A stretch of 5,602 nucleotides of DNA from Synergistaceae bacterium (GTDB taxonomy: Bacteria > Synergistota > Synergistia > Synergistales > Aminobacteriaceae): the NCBI GenBank assembly GCA_017446645.1, contig JAFSQO010000385.1, positions 1 through 5,602 of the forward strand, read 5' to 3'. Each line of letters begins with the position of its first letter. Positions within the stretch are counted from its first letter, which is position 1. A program made the position numbers and the translations under genes. The notes under the pieces are model-generated. The model was not told the origin of the DNA, did not search any database, and saw only the letters and a list, made by a program, of their open reading frames with translations. Of the stretch, positions 1-5,490 are shown one piece after another.

Positions 1-1113
1 ACCAACAGCATTAATCAGGGCGACAACGTCAGCGTCCTCTGGAAAGATTTATTTGACGGCGGACTGAATATTAACTTTGCCTATAAAACTTTTATATGGG
101 ATAACAAAACCCTTGAAGAGAAGGCTCACGTTCATTGCGTAATAATAGGCTTCAACGTCGGAGAACCTGACAGCCCCAAACATATTTATGACGTATCGGA
201 TGAAGGGACTGTGATTGATACTCCTGTGAATAATATTAATGCGTATCTCGTCGATGCCCCGAACGTCTTTGTCATTAACATCAGCAAGCCATTGTTCGAT
301 GTGCCATTAATGCGAATCGGTAACAAGCCAATCGATGACGGAAATTATTTATTCACCCCTTCAGAGTTTCTTGAGTTCACCAGAAGAGTGCCTCTCTCAA
401 TGAAATATTTTCATTTATGGTACGGCGGTGAAGAGTTCATTCACAACACCCCGCGCTATTGTTTATATTTGGGTAACTGCACACCTCACGAGCTTAAAAG
501 GATGCCCGAATGCCTGAAGAGAGTCGAGGCCGTCAGAGCTTACAGACTGGCAAGCGAGAGCATTCCAACAAGAAAACTCGCTGATACCCCTACAAGATTT
601 CATGTTGAGACATTCCCCAAGGGTGATTATATCGTGATACCTAAGACATCATCAGGGAAGAGAGAGTATATTCCTATGGGATTTCTTGACGAGTCAGTAA
701 TGTGTGCCGACAGTTTGCGAATAATTCCTGAAGGCACACTGTATCATTTCGGAGTCCTTGAGAGCCTGCCTCATATGGGGTGGGTCCGGAGAATCACAGG
801 CCGTCTCAAGAGTGACTACAGCTACTCAATCGGAATAGACTATAACCCGTATATATGGCCGTCACCGACTGACGAGCAGCGAGCCAGGATCGAGTCAACT
901 GCCCAGATGATTCTCGATGCAAGGGCTTTATATCCCGACAGCAATTTAGATGAACTTTACACGGACGCAATTATGCCCCTTGAGTTACGGCGCGCACATA
1001 GATTAAATGACGAAGCAGTGTGTGAGGCGTATGGCTTTGACCTGAAGAGCATGAGTGAATTCGAGATAGTGAACGAGTTAATGAGGCTGTATCATGAAAT
1101 CACGGTGAATTAG
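1..1113 (+). CDS. Type IIL (MmeI-like) restriction-modification enzyme, C-terminal part
   Basis: The reading frame is open from the first base, so this is the last 370 residues of a longer protein; later in-frame GTG or ATG codons are not its start. MmeI-like enzymes fuse an N-terminal nuclease, an adenine-N6 methyltransferase and a target-recognition domain in one chain, usually about 900 residues or more. Visible here are the TNSINQG segment that follows the methyltransferase catalytic NPPY/F motif (residues 1-7), the methyltransferase end with HCVIIGF (about 46-52), and then the recognition region. The family hallmarks YHFGVL (248-253), GRLKSDYSYS (267-276) and YNPYIWP (281-287) lie in its second half, and a helical tail with LRRAHRLNDEAV (329-340) ends the protein. 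Nuclease and SAM-binding motifs would lie upstream of the window, so activity cannot be judged. A toxin-antitoxin remnant follows directly, consistent with a defence cluster. Family assignment is by remembered motifs and is confident. Confidence 0.9.
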   Translation, partial: TNSINQGDNVSVLWKDLFDGGLNINFAYKTFIWDNKTLEEKAHVHCVIIGFNVGEPDSPKHIYDVSDEGTVIDTPVNNINAYLVDAPNVFVINISKPLFDVPLMRIGNKPIDDGNYLFTPSEFLEFTRRVPLSMKYFHLWYGGEEFIHNTPRYCLYLGNCTPHELKRMPECLKRVEAVRAYRLASESIPTRKLADTPTRFHVETFPKGDYIVIPKTSSGKREYIPMGFLDESVMCADSLRIIPEGTLYHFGVLESLPHMGWVRRITGRLKSDYSYSIGIDYNPYIWPSPTDEQRARIESTAQMILDARALYPDSNLDELYTDAIMPLELRRAHRLNDEAVCEAYGFDLKSMSEFEIVNELMRLYHEITVN

Positions 1114-1119
1114 GCTCTG

Positions 1120-1128
1120 TGCTATAAT
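1120..1128 (+). promoter_or_regulatory. Extended -10 promoter for the antitoxin-like gene
   Basis: TGCTATAAT is a perfect extended -10 element (TGn plus TATAAT), starting 7 bases after the stop codon of the restriction-modification gene. No convincing -35 hexamer lies at the usual distance, which is tolerated by extended -10 promoters. Transcription would begin near 1135, giving a leader of about 25 bases. It would let the small gene pair be transcribed independently of the upstream gene. A short palindrome, CAAT-A-ATTG (1134-1142), sits at the presumed start site and could be an operator, but it is too short to claim. Confidence 0.6.
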
Positions 1129-1159
1129 TCAGGCAATAATTGTGAAGGAGGCGTTAATC

Positions 1160-1465
1160 ATGTACTACAAAGAGAAAGACTTCGGTAATGGTCTGAAAGT
1201 GAGATACAGGGTTTTTGACTATGATACACCTGAAGGCCGGAGAGAGTACGTTAATGCTACGTATGGTTCAGTAACTGATGAGACTTTCGTAGCACCTGCT
1301 GATTTGCCCCTTGCTGTAGAAGAAGGCTACGAAATAGCAGCAATCGATGCCCTCAGGAGATTTCAGGAGCAAATGAAGGGAGAAGATGAACGTTCAGGTT
1401 TGCGTGATTATGAAAGCGTTGCTGACTGGATAATGGAATCAAGGCGCAAGGAAGAGCTGCCATGA
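1160..1465 (+). CDS. Small hypothetical protein, putative antitoxin of a PIN-toxin pair
   Basis: This encodes 101 residues starting MYYKEKDFGN. The start at 1160 is chosen because a strong Shine-Dalgarno, AAGGAGG (1145-1151), lies 8 bases upstream; an in-frame GTG at 1142 would place that site inside the gene. I do not recognise the family. The N-terminal half looks like beta strands with aromatic and charged residues. The C-terminal half is predicted helical and strongly charged, with a repeated Arg/Glu pattern ending in SRRKEELP. There is no signal peptide or membrane segment. The stop overlaps the start of a PIN-domain toxin gene by four bases (ATGA), the usual arrangement of antitoxin followed by toxin, and the pair has its own promoter. 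Antitoxin function is inferred from size, position and overlap, not from homology. The partner is broken, so if this is an antitoxin it is now an orphan. Confidence 0.7.
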   Translation: MYYKEKDFGNGLKVRYRVFDYDTPEGRREYVNATYGSVTDETFVAPADLPLAVEEGYEIAAIDALRRFQEQMKGEDERSGLRDYESVADWIMESRRKEELP

Positions 1466-1691
1466 AAGTCATGATTGACACGAACGTGATAATTTCGGCA
1501 GTACTCAGTCCTTCAGGCAGGGCGACATTAAGGACCGTCCGATTTACAGAGCTGCCATTAATGCCGCCGTTGACTATATTCTCACGGGAGATAAAGACTT
1601 CCTGAATTCCGGGATAAAATTCCCCCGTATCGTTACCGTTCAGGAATTTCTCAGCCTTACTCCGAATCTGTCAGGGCGTGAATCTTCATGA
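1462..1691 (+). pseudogene. PIN-domain toxin remnant (VapC-like, COG1569 type), internal deletion and frameshift
   Basis: From ATG 1462 the frame reads MKVMIDTNVIISAVLSPSGR, the typical N-terminus of PIN-family toxin ribonucleases, with the first catalytic Asp at residue 6. After about residue 20 this frame loses similarity and stops at 1605. From about 1524 another frame continues with the family's C-terminus: DIKDRPIYRAAINA, then TGDKDFL with its conserved acidic residues, then the IVTVQEFL tail, ending at TGA 1689-1691. Together about 75 residues remain, against roughly 130-145 in intact relatives. The missing 60-65 residues include the central acidic metal ligand. The loss changed the reading frame, so no active nuclease can be made. 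The 3' end overlaps the convergent chelatase gene by 35 bases. A sequencing error is unlikely to explain loss of some 180-200 bases. The family assignment is from remembered motifs. Confidence 0.85.
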
Positions 1692-2565
1692 CGAAATCCG
1701 ACGCTATGTTATCGTCCTCGCCGAGACCAACAAGATAAGTACTGATGTCTTCATAGCCGTTAGCTTTCAGGACATTGAGCCATGAGTCTTCATCGTCTTT
1801 GCCGGCCAAGTCGTTGTTAGCATGGTCCCCTGCAACTATCATCAGGGGTGACAGAACGAGCTTCTTGATTTCGGGGTGACGCTTTAAGTCAGCGATAACG
1901 TCAGCAATTAACGGTGCAGCTTCGACAGTACCCACAAAGAATTTGCCGTAATTCCTTTGATTTAACGCAAGCTGTAACTGTGAGTATAAGGCGTTTGCAT
2001 GGTGTTTTGGGGTTCCGTGACCCATTAAGACTATAGCAGTATCTTTGTCTTGTAACTGAGACTTGAATCTTGCCGCAATGATTTCTGCCATACGTTTGCA
2101 GTCCTTGACGCTGTTGAGAAACGGAGTTCCCATAGATAAGTTCTCAAAGCCGTATTTGCTCCCCGATAAGGACCAGAATGCACTGACAACGCTGAGAATT
2201 TCGTCATACTCTTCACCGGGTATCATGTGGGTAGGCATTACGCAGACGTTCTTGAAACCTTCATCATTCAGTGCTGCAAGAGCCTGCACAGGGTTCTGAA
2301 TACCTGCATTGAGTTTGCGGCGTATTATGTTGGAAGTGAACGCTAACCTGATTTCGTAATTCGGGAATTCGCTTTTTGCTGAGTTCACAAGATTATCGAT
2401 TGCCTTACGTGCTTCTGGCATTGAAGTCCCGAACGAGATGATTAATATTGCGTTTTCCTTCTTGATTTCAGGAGCCTTTGTTTCTGGTTTGGCAGCTTCA
2501 GGTTCAGCAAAACATGCACCGACAAGAGCAAGCAGAATGAGTAACGTGCAAAAAAATTTGTTCAT
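1657..2565 (-). CDS. cbiK: Exported CbiK-type sirohydrochlorin cobaltochelatase
   Basis: This is a 302-residue class II chelatase; CbiK inserts Co2+ (or Fe2+) into sirohydrochlorin on the anaerobic cobalamin or siroheme route. The start at 2565 is preferred over ATG 2580 because the ATGGAGGA around 2580 is itself the ribosome-binding site, 7-8 bases upstream. Residues 1-20 form a signal sequence: Lys3, a hydrophobic core, then VGACFA. This fits signal peptidase I cleavage after Ala20 or a lipobox with Cys18 as the lipidated residue. A short Pro/Glu/Lys linker leads to the mature domain, which opens with ILIISFGTS (40-48). Family motifs follow: PTHMIPGEEY (111-120), MGHGTPKHHANALY (181-194), GTVEAAP (212-218) and GDHANND (246-252). 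His183, Glu215 and His248 match the usual metal ligands. Exported CbiK forms are known in Desulfovibrio, where the role may be haem or iron handling. No cobalamin or transporter genes are adjacent here, so the substrate is open. Confidence 0.9.
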   Translation of the reverse strand: MNKFFCTLLILLALVGACFAEPEAAKPETKAPEIKKENAILIISFGTSMPEARKAIDNLVNSAKSEFPNYEIRLAFTSNIIRRKLNAGIQNPVQALAALNDEGFKNVCVMPTHMIPGEEYDEILSVVSAFWSLSGSKYGFENLSMGTPFLNSVKDCKRMAEIIAARFKSQLQDKDTAIVLMGHGTPKHHANALYSQLQLALNQRNYGKFFVGTVEAAPLIADVIADLKRHPEIKKLVLSPLMIVAGDHANNDLAGKDDEDSWLNVLKANGYEDISTYLVGLGEDDNIASDFVMKIHALTDSE

Positions 2566-2591
2566 GAAAAAATCCTCCATAGAGTTATTAA

Positions 2592-2608
2592 TGATAATAT
2601 AATTATAC
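2592..2608. promoter_or_regulatory. Possible Fur-like operator over the chelatase -10 box
   Basis: TGATAAT and ATTATAC flank three bases (ATA), forming an imperfect palindrome that covers the -10 box and presumed start site. The left arm matches the GATAAT unit of Fur boxes exactly (TAATGATAAT at 2589-2598). The right arm is degraded and the spacer is 3 rather than 1, so the full 19-base consensus is matched only partly, at about 11 positions. AT-rich promoter sequence can give such a match by chance. Confidence 0.25.
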
Positions 2609-2629
2609 GCGAAAAAATTTAGGGAACAA
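2602..2629 (-). promoter_or_regulatory. Promoter of the exported chelatase gene
   Basis: Read on the - strand, a perfect TATAAT -10 box (2607 to 2602) lies 16 bases downstream of TTGTTC (2629 to 2624), a weak -35 box that keeps the TTG. Transcription would start near 2595, giving a leader of about 30 bases that contains the GGAGGA ribosome-binding site. The -35 box falls in the loop of a hairpin described separately. Confidence 0.55.
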
Positions 2630-2642
2630 AACCCCCCTAAAT
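2617..2642 (-). terminator. Hairpin with U-tract, terminator-like on the - strand
   Basis: ATTTAGGG (2617-2624) and CCCTAAAT (2635-2642) are perfect inverted arms of 8 bases with a 10-base loop. Read on the - strand, the hairpin is followed by a T-run (TTTTTTC, continuing to about 2611), the form of an intrinsic terminator. No gene on the - strand feeds into it within the window. It may block stray antisense transcription from the right, or simply be the edge of the adjacent repeat. It overlaps the -35 region of the chelatase promoter. Confidence 0.4.
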
Positions 2643-2777
2643 CCCCCCTTCACAGGAGGGACTTGCGAGACTCCGCCCCCTGTCAAGGGCAACGACACGG
2701 GCATGTGTCGTGCGCGAAGCCGGGGAGGCCGGGAGGGGGTCTTCTCTAAGAATCAAGGGGAAGGCCGGGAGGGGGTT
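2630..2777. repeat. G/C-tract non-coding block, probable dispersed repeat element
   Basis: This intergenic block differs sharply from its surroundings: runs of C on the left, runs of G on the right, and much higher G+C than the AT-rich flanks. It contains a direct repeat with an identical 15-base core, AGGCCGGGAGGGGGT, at 2726-2740 and 2762-2776. It holds a perfect 7-base stem, ACGACAC/GTGTCGT (2692-2698 and 2705-2711, loop of 6), and a weaker stem, ACAGG/CCTGT (2652-2656 and 2679-2683). The edges are short inverted ends, AACCCCC (2630-2636) and GGGGGTT (2771-2777). I see no coding potential and no clear target-site duplication. The layout suggests a miniature or palindromic interspersed repeat. 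Being dispersed cannot be shown from a single copy. Confidence 0.5.
2692..2711. repeat. Perfect 7-bp inverted repeat inside the G/C-tract block
   Basis: ACGACAC and GTGTCGT are exact reverse complements around a GGGCAT loop. The stem would fold in RNA from either strand. No T-run follows on either strand, so it is not an intrinsic terminator. Confidence 0.6.
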
Positions 2778-2807
2778 ATATTTTGAAGAAAGAGAGAGCG
2801 AAAAATT

Positions 2808-3368
2808 ATGACAAGAGAACAAGCACTCGAATTAGTCAAACAGCATAATCAGGAAATATCGCACATTCATCACGCCCTCGCAGTCGAAGCAGCAATGAGG
2901 CACTTTGCAGGACTCTATAACGAAGACCCTGACTTGTGGGGAATTGTCGGCATACTTCATGATATTGACTGGGAAGAGACCATGCAGACCCCTGAAAAGC
3001 ACTGCCATGTTGCCCCTGAAATATTGCGTAATGCAGGCGTTGATGAGAATATCATCCGCGCTGTCCAGTCTCACGGCTGGGGAATCTGCACGGACGTTGA
3101 ACCGCTCACTCAGCTGGAGAAAACTCTGTTCACGATTGATGAACTCACGGGATTAATCATCACAGCAGGACTTGTCAGACCCTCGAAATCACTTGCTGAC
3201 CTTGAACTCAAATCCGTCAAGAAAAAGTGGAAAGATAAAGCCTTTGCCAGAGGAGTAAACCGCGAGATAATCAAACAAGGCGCAGAAAAGATGAATATGC
3301 CCCTCGATGACGTAATTAACGAGACCATAATTGCACTCAGACCGGTCGAAAAGTTAATCGGCATGTGA
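2808..3368 (+). CDS. HD-domain phosphohydrolase-like protein
   Basis: This is a 186-residue soluble protein of the HD superfamily (metal-dependent phosphohydrolases), close in length to the stand-alone HDIG-type proteins of anaerobes. The metal-binding set is visible in order: His22 in IHHALAVEAAM (20-30), His51-Asp52 in GILHDIDW (48-55), His67 in HCHVAPEIL (65-73), His89 in QSHGW (87-91) and Asp111 in FTIDELTGLI (108-117). All expected ligands are present, so it should be catalytically competent. The substrate (nucleotide, cyclic nucleotide or other phosphate ester) cannot be read from sequence. The start at 2808 is supported by a purine-rich GAGAG (2792-2798), a modest ribosome-binding site, and by conserved sequence beginning soon after. 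The gene lies 42 bases before the response regulator and may be co-transcribed with it. An 8-base tandem repeat (ATGTGATA, 3363-3378) spans its stop codon. A functional link to the two-component system is only suggested by position. Confidence 0.85.
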   Translation: MTREQALELVKQHNQEISHIHHALAVEAAMRHFAGLYNEDPDLWGIVGILHDIDWEETMQTPEKHCHVAPEILRNAGVDENIIRAVQSHGWGICTDVEPLTQLEKTLFTIDELTGLIITAGLVRPSKSLADLELKSVKKKWKDKAFARGVNREIIKQGAEKMNMPLDDVINETIIALRPVEKLIGM

Positions 3369-3410
3369 TAATGTGATAATTTCTATATAACATAACAGGA
3401 GACGATATTT

Positions 3411-4052
3411 ATGGCCATAAGAATTTTACTCGCTGATGATCACCCTTTGACCCGCTCCGGGATCGCAGAATTCGTTAAACGCGAAGACAGCTTTGAACTC
3501 GTTGCAGAAGCAGAAGACGGTACTGAGGCATGGGACATGATAGAGCAGCTTAGACCGGACGTTGCTTTGCTGGATATAAGAATGCCCGGACTTGACGGTG
3601 TCAGTGTTGCCCAGAGAGTCAAACTTGCAGGCTTGAACACTGCGATAGTCATGTTGACTTCATATGATGCCCAGCAATACGTTATTGCCTCACTAAGAGC
3701 AGGTGCGAGGGGTTTTGTGCTTAAGACAGTAAGTCCCAAGGAACTCATTACCGCAATAAATACCGTTGCTAAAGGCGGCTTGTATCTTGACCCTGAAGTT
3801 GCTTCTGTCGTGGGCAGTCAGGACTTTATCCCAGAGCAGTTATCGGCAAGGGAGCGCGAGGTGCTTTTACTTGCTGCAAAAGGCTTATCAAGCAAAGAAG
3901 TAGCCAAGAGGCTATATATCAGTGAAAGGACTGTGCAGACCCATCTGGCTTCTATATATGACAAATTAGGCTCACGCAACAAAACTGAAGCATTATTGCT
4001 CGCCTTGAAGTATGGCGTAGTTACACTCGATGAATTACTAGAGGACGATTAA
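3411..4052 (+). CDS. NarL/FixJ-family response regulator
   Basis: This is a 213-residue DNA-binding response regulator of normal length for the family. The receiver domain occupies about residues 1-120, with the acidic pair Asp9-Asp10, phosphoacceptor Asp55 in LLDIRMPGLDG (53-63), Thr83 in VMLTS and Lys105 in FVLK. The LuxR-type helix-turn-helix spans about 144-204, with LSAREREVL, AKGLSSKEVAKRL and ISERTVQTHL as the recognition region. A good ribosome-binding site, AGGAGA (3397-3402), lies 8 bases before the ATG. The kinase gene starts 5 bases after the stop, so the two are almost surely co-transcribed and cognate. In the 42-base gap upstream a TATAAC (3386-3391) could be a -10 box, but no -35 supports it, so expression from an upstream promoter is as likely. 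Target genes are unknown; no repeated operator was found near the pair. Confidence 0.95.
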   Translation: MAIRILLADDHPLTRSGIAEFVKREDSFELVAEAEDGTEAWDMIEQLRPDVALLDIRMPGLDGVSVAQRVKLAGLNTAIVMLTSYDAQQYVIASLRAGARGFVLKTVSPKELITAINTVAKGGLYLDPEVASVVGSQDFIPEQLSAREREVLLLAAKGLSSKEVAKRLYISERTVQTHLASIYDKLGSRNKTEALLLALKYGVVTLDELLEDD

Positions 4053-4057
4053 TTAAC

Positions 4058-5449
4058 TTGTTCTCCGCTATAAAGAATTTTAGCTTCAGGGCGCACTTTC
4101 TGGCATTCTTATTATCTGCCCTGATTTTGCCTTCTGTTGCAGTGGTTCTCGTAGCCGTAGCAGGTTTAGTCAGTCAGGAGCGTGCTATGGAAGATGCTGT
4201 GAGTTCCTACGTTCAGGATTTGGCCGAGAGCATGGCGTATCATTTAGGCTCTGACTCAAATGCTGAAGTATGGAGCTTCTCGATGTTGAGCGAATTCACC
4301 CGTTACCCGTTCTTCTCATGGGGACCATCGATACCGGGCTGGGTTGCCCTGATCAGTCAGGACGGCAATGTCCTTGTTGCCTCACCCGGAGCAATGAATA
4401 TCGCTGCAATATGGCGCAAGGATTTACCGGTCGGGAAGGCTGTCAGAGTCGAGGACAGACAAGGCTCGCACTACACCTTGGCGGTATACCCGGTTAAGGG
4501 CAGAAGCGGAGGTTATGTAATAGCTGCTGTATCATGGGCGAACTTACTCGGCGGACTTGTAGGAGTCGTCAGGATTTGGCCGTTGTTAATCATGTTGATG
4601 GCCCTGGCAAGTTTTGCTGCTATAAAATTGCTCTGGAGCAGGCTCGTTACTCCTCTTCAGGCACTTGTCGCTGAGATAGATAATATGACACTGGGCAAGA
4701 GAATCCCGGAGAAGCTCGACATGCAGACTATCCCCGAAATCGAGAGCGTTCACAGGGCATTAGTCAGGTCAGCCCATGCCACTATAGAGCGTGATAATTT
4801 GCGTAATCGCTACGTCCGCGATGTAGTCCAGGCTCAAGAACAGGAACGCATGGACATGGCGAGGGAGATTCATGACGGGCCATTGCAGGACGTTACGGCT
4901 TTGTTGCAGCAGATTCATATGACATTGCTTGACGAGTACGGCGATAATGACAGAGTCAAACGCACCGAGATTATTGCAAAGAGTGTAGTCCGGGAATTAC
5001 GCGCCCTGTGTGATGAACTTGCCCCTCCCTGGATGGATCTGGGCTTAGTTGAGGCACTTACTGAATTAGCCGACAGATTGTCTCAGGTCTATGACGTTGA
5101 GATTTTCACAGACTTTGACGAGAACGCAGGCCAACTTGACATTGACAACCAGAAAATTCTTTCACTCTTGCGAATAGTTCAGGAGGCTGTATCTAATGCC
5201 GTAAGACATGGCGGTGCTAACGAGATTCACATTCAGTTAATCAGGTCTCACGGTAATATTTTGACTCTTGAAGTATTTGACAATGGCTCAGGTTTTGACG
5301 CAGAACACATTAACCACGAGACCCTCAGAGTTGAAGGCCACAGAGGACTGGCGAGCATGACCGAACGAATGAGCCTAATGGGTGGGACTCTAAAGATAGA
5401 CTCTATCAAGGGCGAAGGCTCCGTAGTGATTGCCTCGTTTAAAGTGTGA
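4058..5449 (+). CDS. Membrane sensor histidine kinase, HisKA_3 (NarX/DesK) class
   Basis: This is a 463-residue kinase that partners the preceding regulator. TTG 4058 is taken as the start: it retains the first membrane segment, whereas the next ATG (residue 44) would remove it. A GAGGA lies 12 bases upstream, inside the regulator's end, suggesting coupled translation. Topology: membrane segment 1 (about 14-38), an extracytoplasmic sensor of about 130 residues, membrane segment 2 (about 170-193), a HAMP-like linker (about 193-245), then the catalytic core. The sensor contains GWVALISQDGNVLVAS (94-109) and GGYVIAAVSW (151-160), which look like a small PAS/Cache-type fold; its ligand is unknown. 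The dimerisation helix carries phosphoacceptor His272 in REIHDGPLQD (269-278). The ATPase domain shows the N box QEAVSNAVRH (375-384, Asn380), the G1 box DNGSGF (408-413) and GHRGLASMTERM (427-438). All catalytic motifs are intact. Confidence 0.95.
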   Translation: MFSAIKNFSFRAHFLAFLLSALILPSVAVVLVAVAGLVSQERAMEDAVSSYVQDLAESMAYHLGSDSNAEVWSFSMLSEFTRYPFFSWGPSIPGWVALISQDGNVLVASPGAMNIAAIWRKDLPVGKAVRVEDRQGSHYTLAVYPVKGRSGGYVIAAVSWANLLGGLVGVVRIWPLLIMLMALASFAAIKLLWSRLVTPLQALVAEIDNMTLGKRIPEKLDMQTIPEIESVHRALVRSAHATIERDNLRNRYVRDVVQAQEQERMDMAREIHDGPLQDVTALLQQIHMTLLDEYGDNDRVKRTEIIAKSVVRELRALCDELAPPWMDLGLVEALTELADRLSQVYDVEIFTDFDENAGQLDIDNQKILSLLRIVQEAVSNAVRHGGANEIHIQLIRSHGNILTLEVFDNGSGFDAEHINHETLRVEGHRGLASMTERMSLMGGTLKIDSIKGEGSVVIASFKV

Positions 5450-5461
5450 AGTGTAAAGCAA

Positions 5462-5483
5462 GCACCGGCGGTTAAACCGGTAC
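5462..5483. terminator. Short hairpin between convergent genes, possible bidirectional terminator
   Basis: ACCGG (5464-5468) and CCGGT (5477-5481) form a 5-bp stem with an 8-base loop; an outer G-C pair (5462 with 5483) is possible across one mismatch. It sits in the 41-base gap between the kinase stop and the convergent gene on the - strand, where a terminator is expected. No strong T-run follows on either strand, so intrinsic termination would be weak. Confidence 0.4.
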
Positions 5484-5490
5484 TCGTGAA

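Noticed and set aside
1142..1159. GTG at 1142 as start of the antitoxin-like gene.
   Set aside because: The AAGGAGG ribosome-binding site lies inside this stretch and is correctly spaced for ATG 1160.
1599..1646. Inverted repeat TTCCTGAA/TTCAGGAA downstream of the chelatase stop, considered as its terminator.
   Set aside because: The loop is 32 bases, no T-run follows on the - strand, and both arms fall in conserved coding sequence of the toxin remnant (DFLNS and VQEFL), so it looks coincidental.
2566..2580. ATG at 2580 (- strand) as start of the chelatase.
   Set aside because: The bases at this start form the GGAGGA ribosome-binding site for ATG 2565, and the five extra residues (MEDFF) would put acidic residues before the signal sequence.
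2566..2807. Cobalamin riboswitch upstream of the chelatase, suggested by the structured G/C-rich block.
   Set aside because: No B12-box sequence is visible on the - strand, and the block lies upstream of the likely promoter, so it would not be in the chelatase leader.
2637..2822. 61-codon - strand open frame over the G/C-tract block.
   Set aside because: Its composition follows the C- and G-runs, it has no recognisable motif and no ribosome-binding site, and it overlaps the HD gene start; taken as a chance frame.
3386..3391. TATAAC as a -10 box for the response regulator.
   Set aside because: No -35 or extended -10 element accompanies it in a very AT-rich gap; too weak to list as a promoter.
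3440..3748. 102-codon - strand open frame inside the response regulator.
   Set aside because: It lies fully within a well-supported gene with all receiver motifs and is a mirror-frame artefact. The same applies to the other long opposite-strand and alternate-frame openings in the chelatase, HD and kinase genes.
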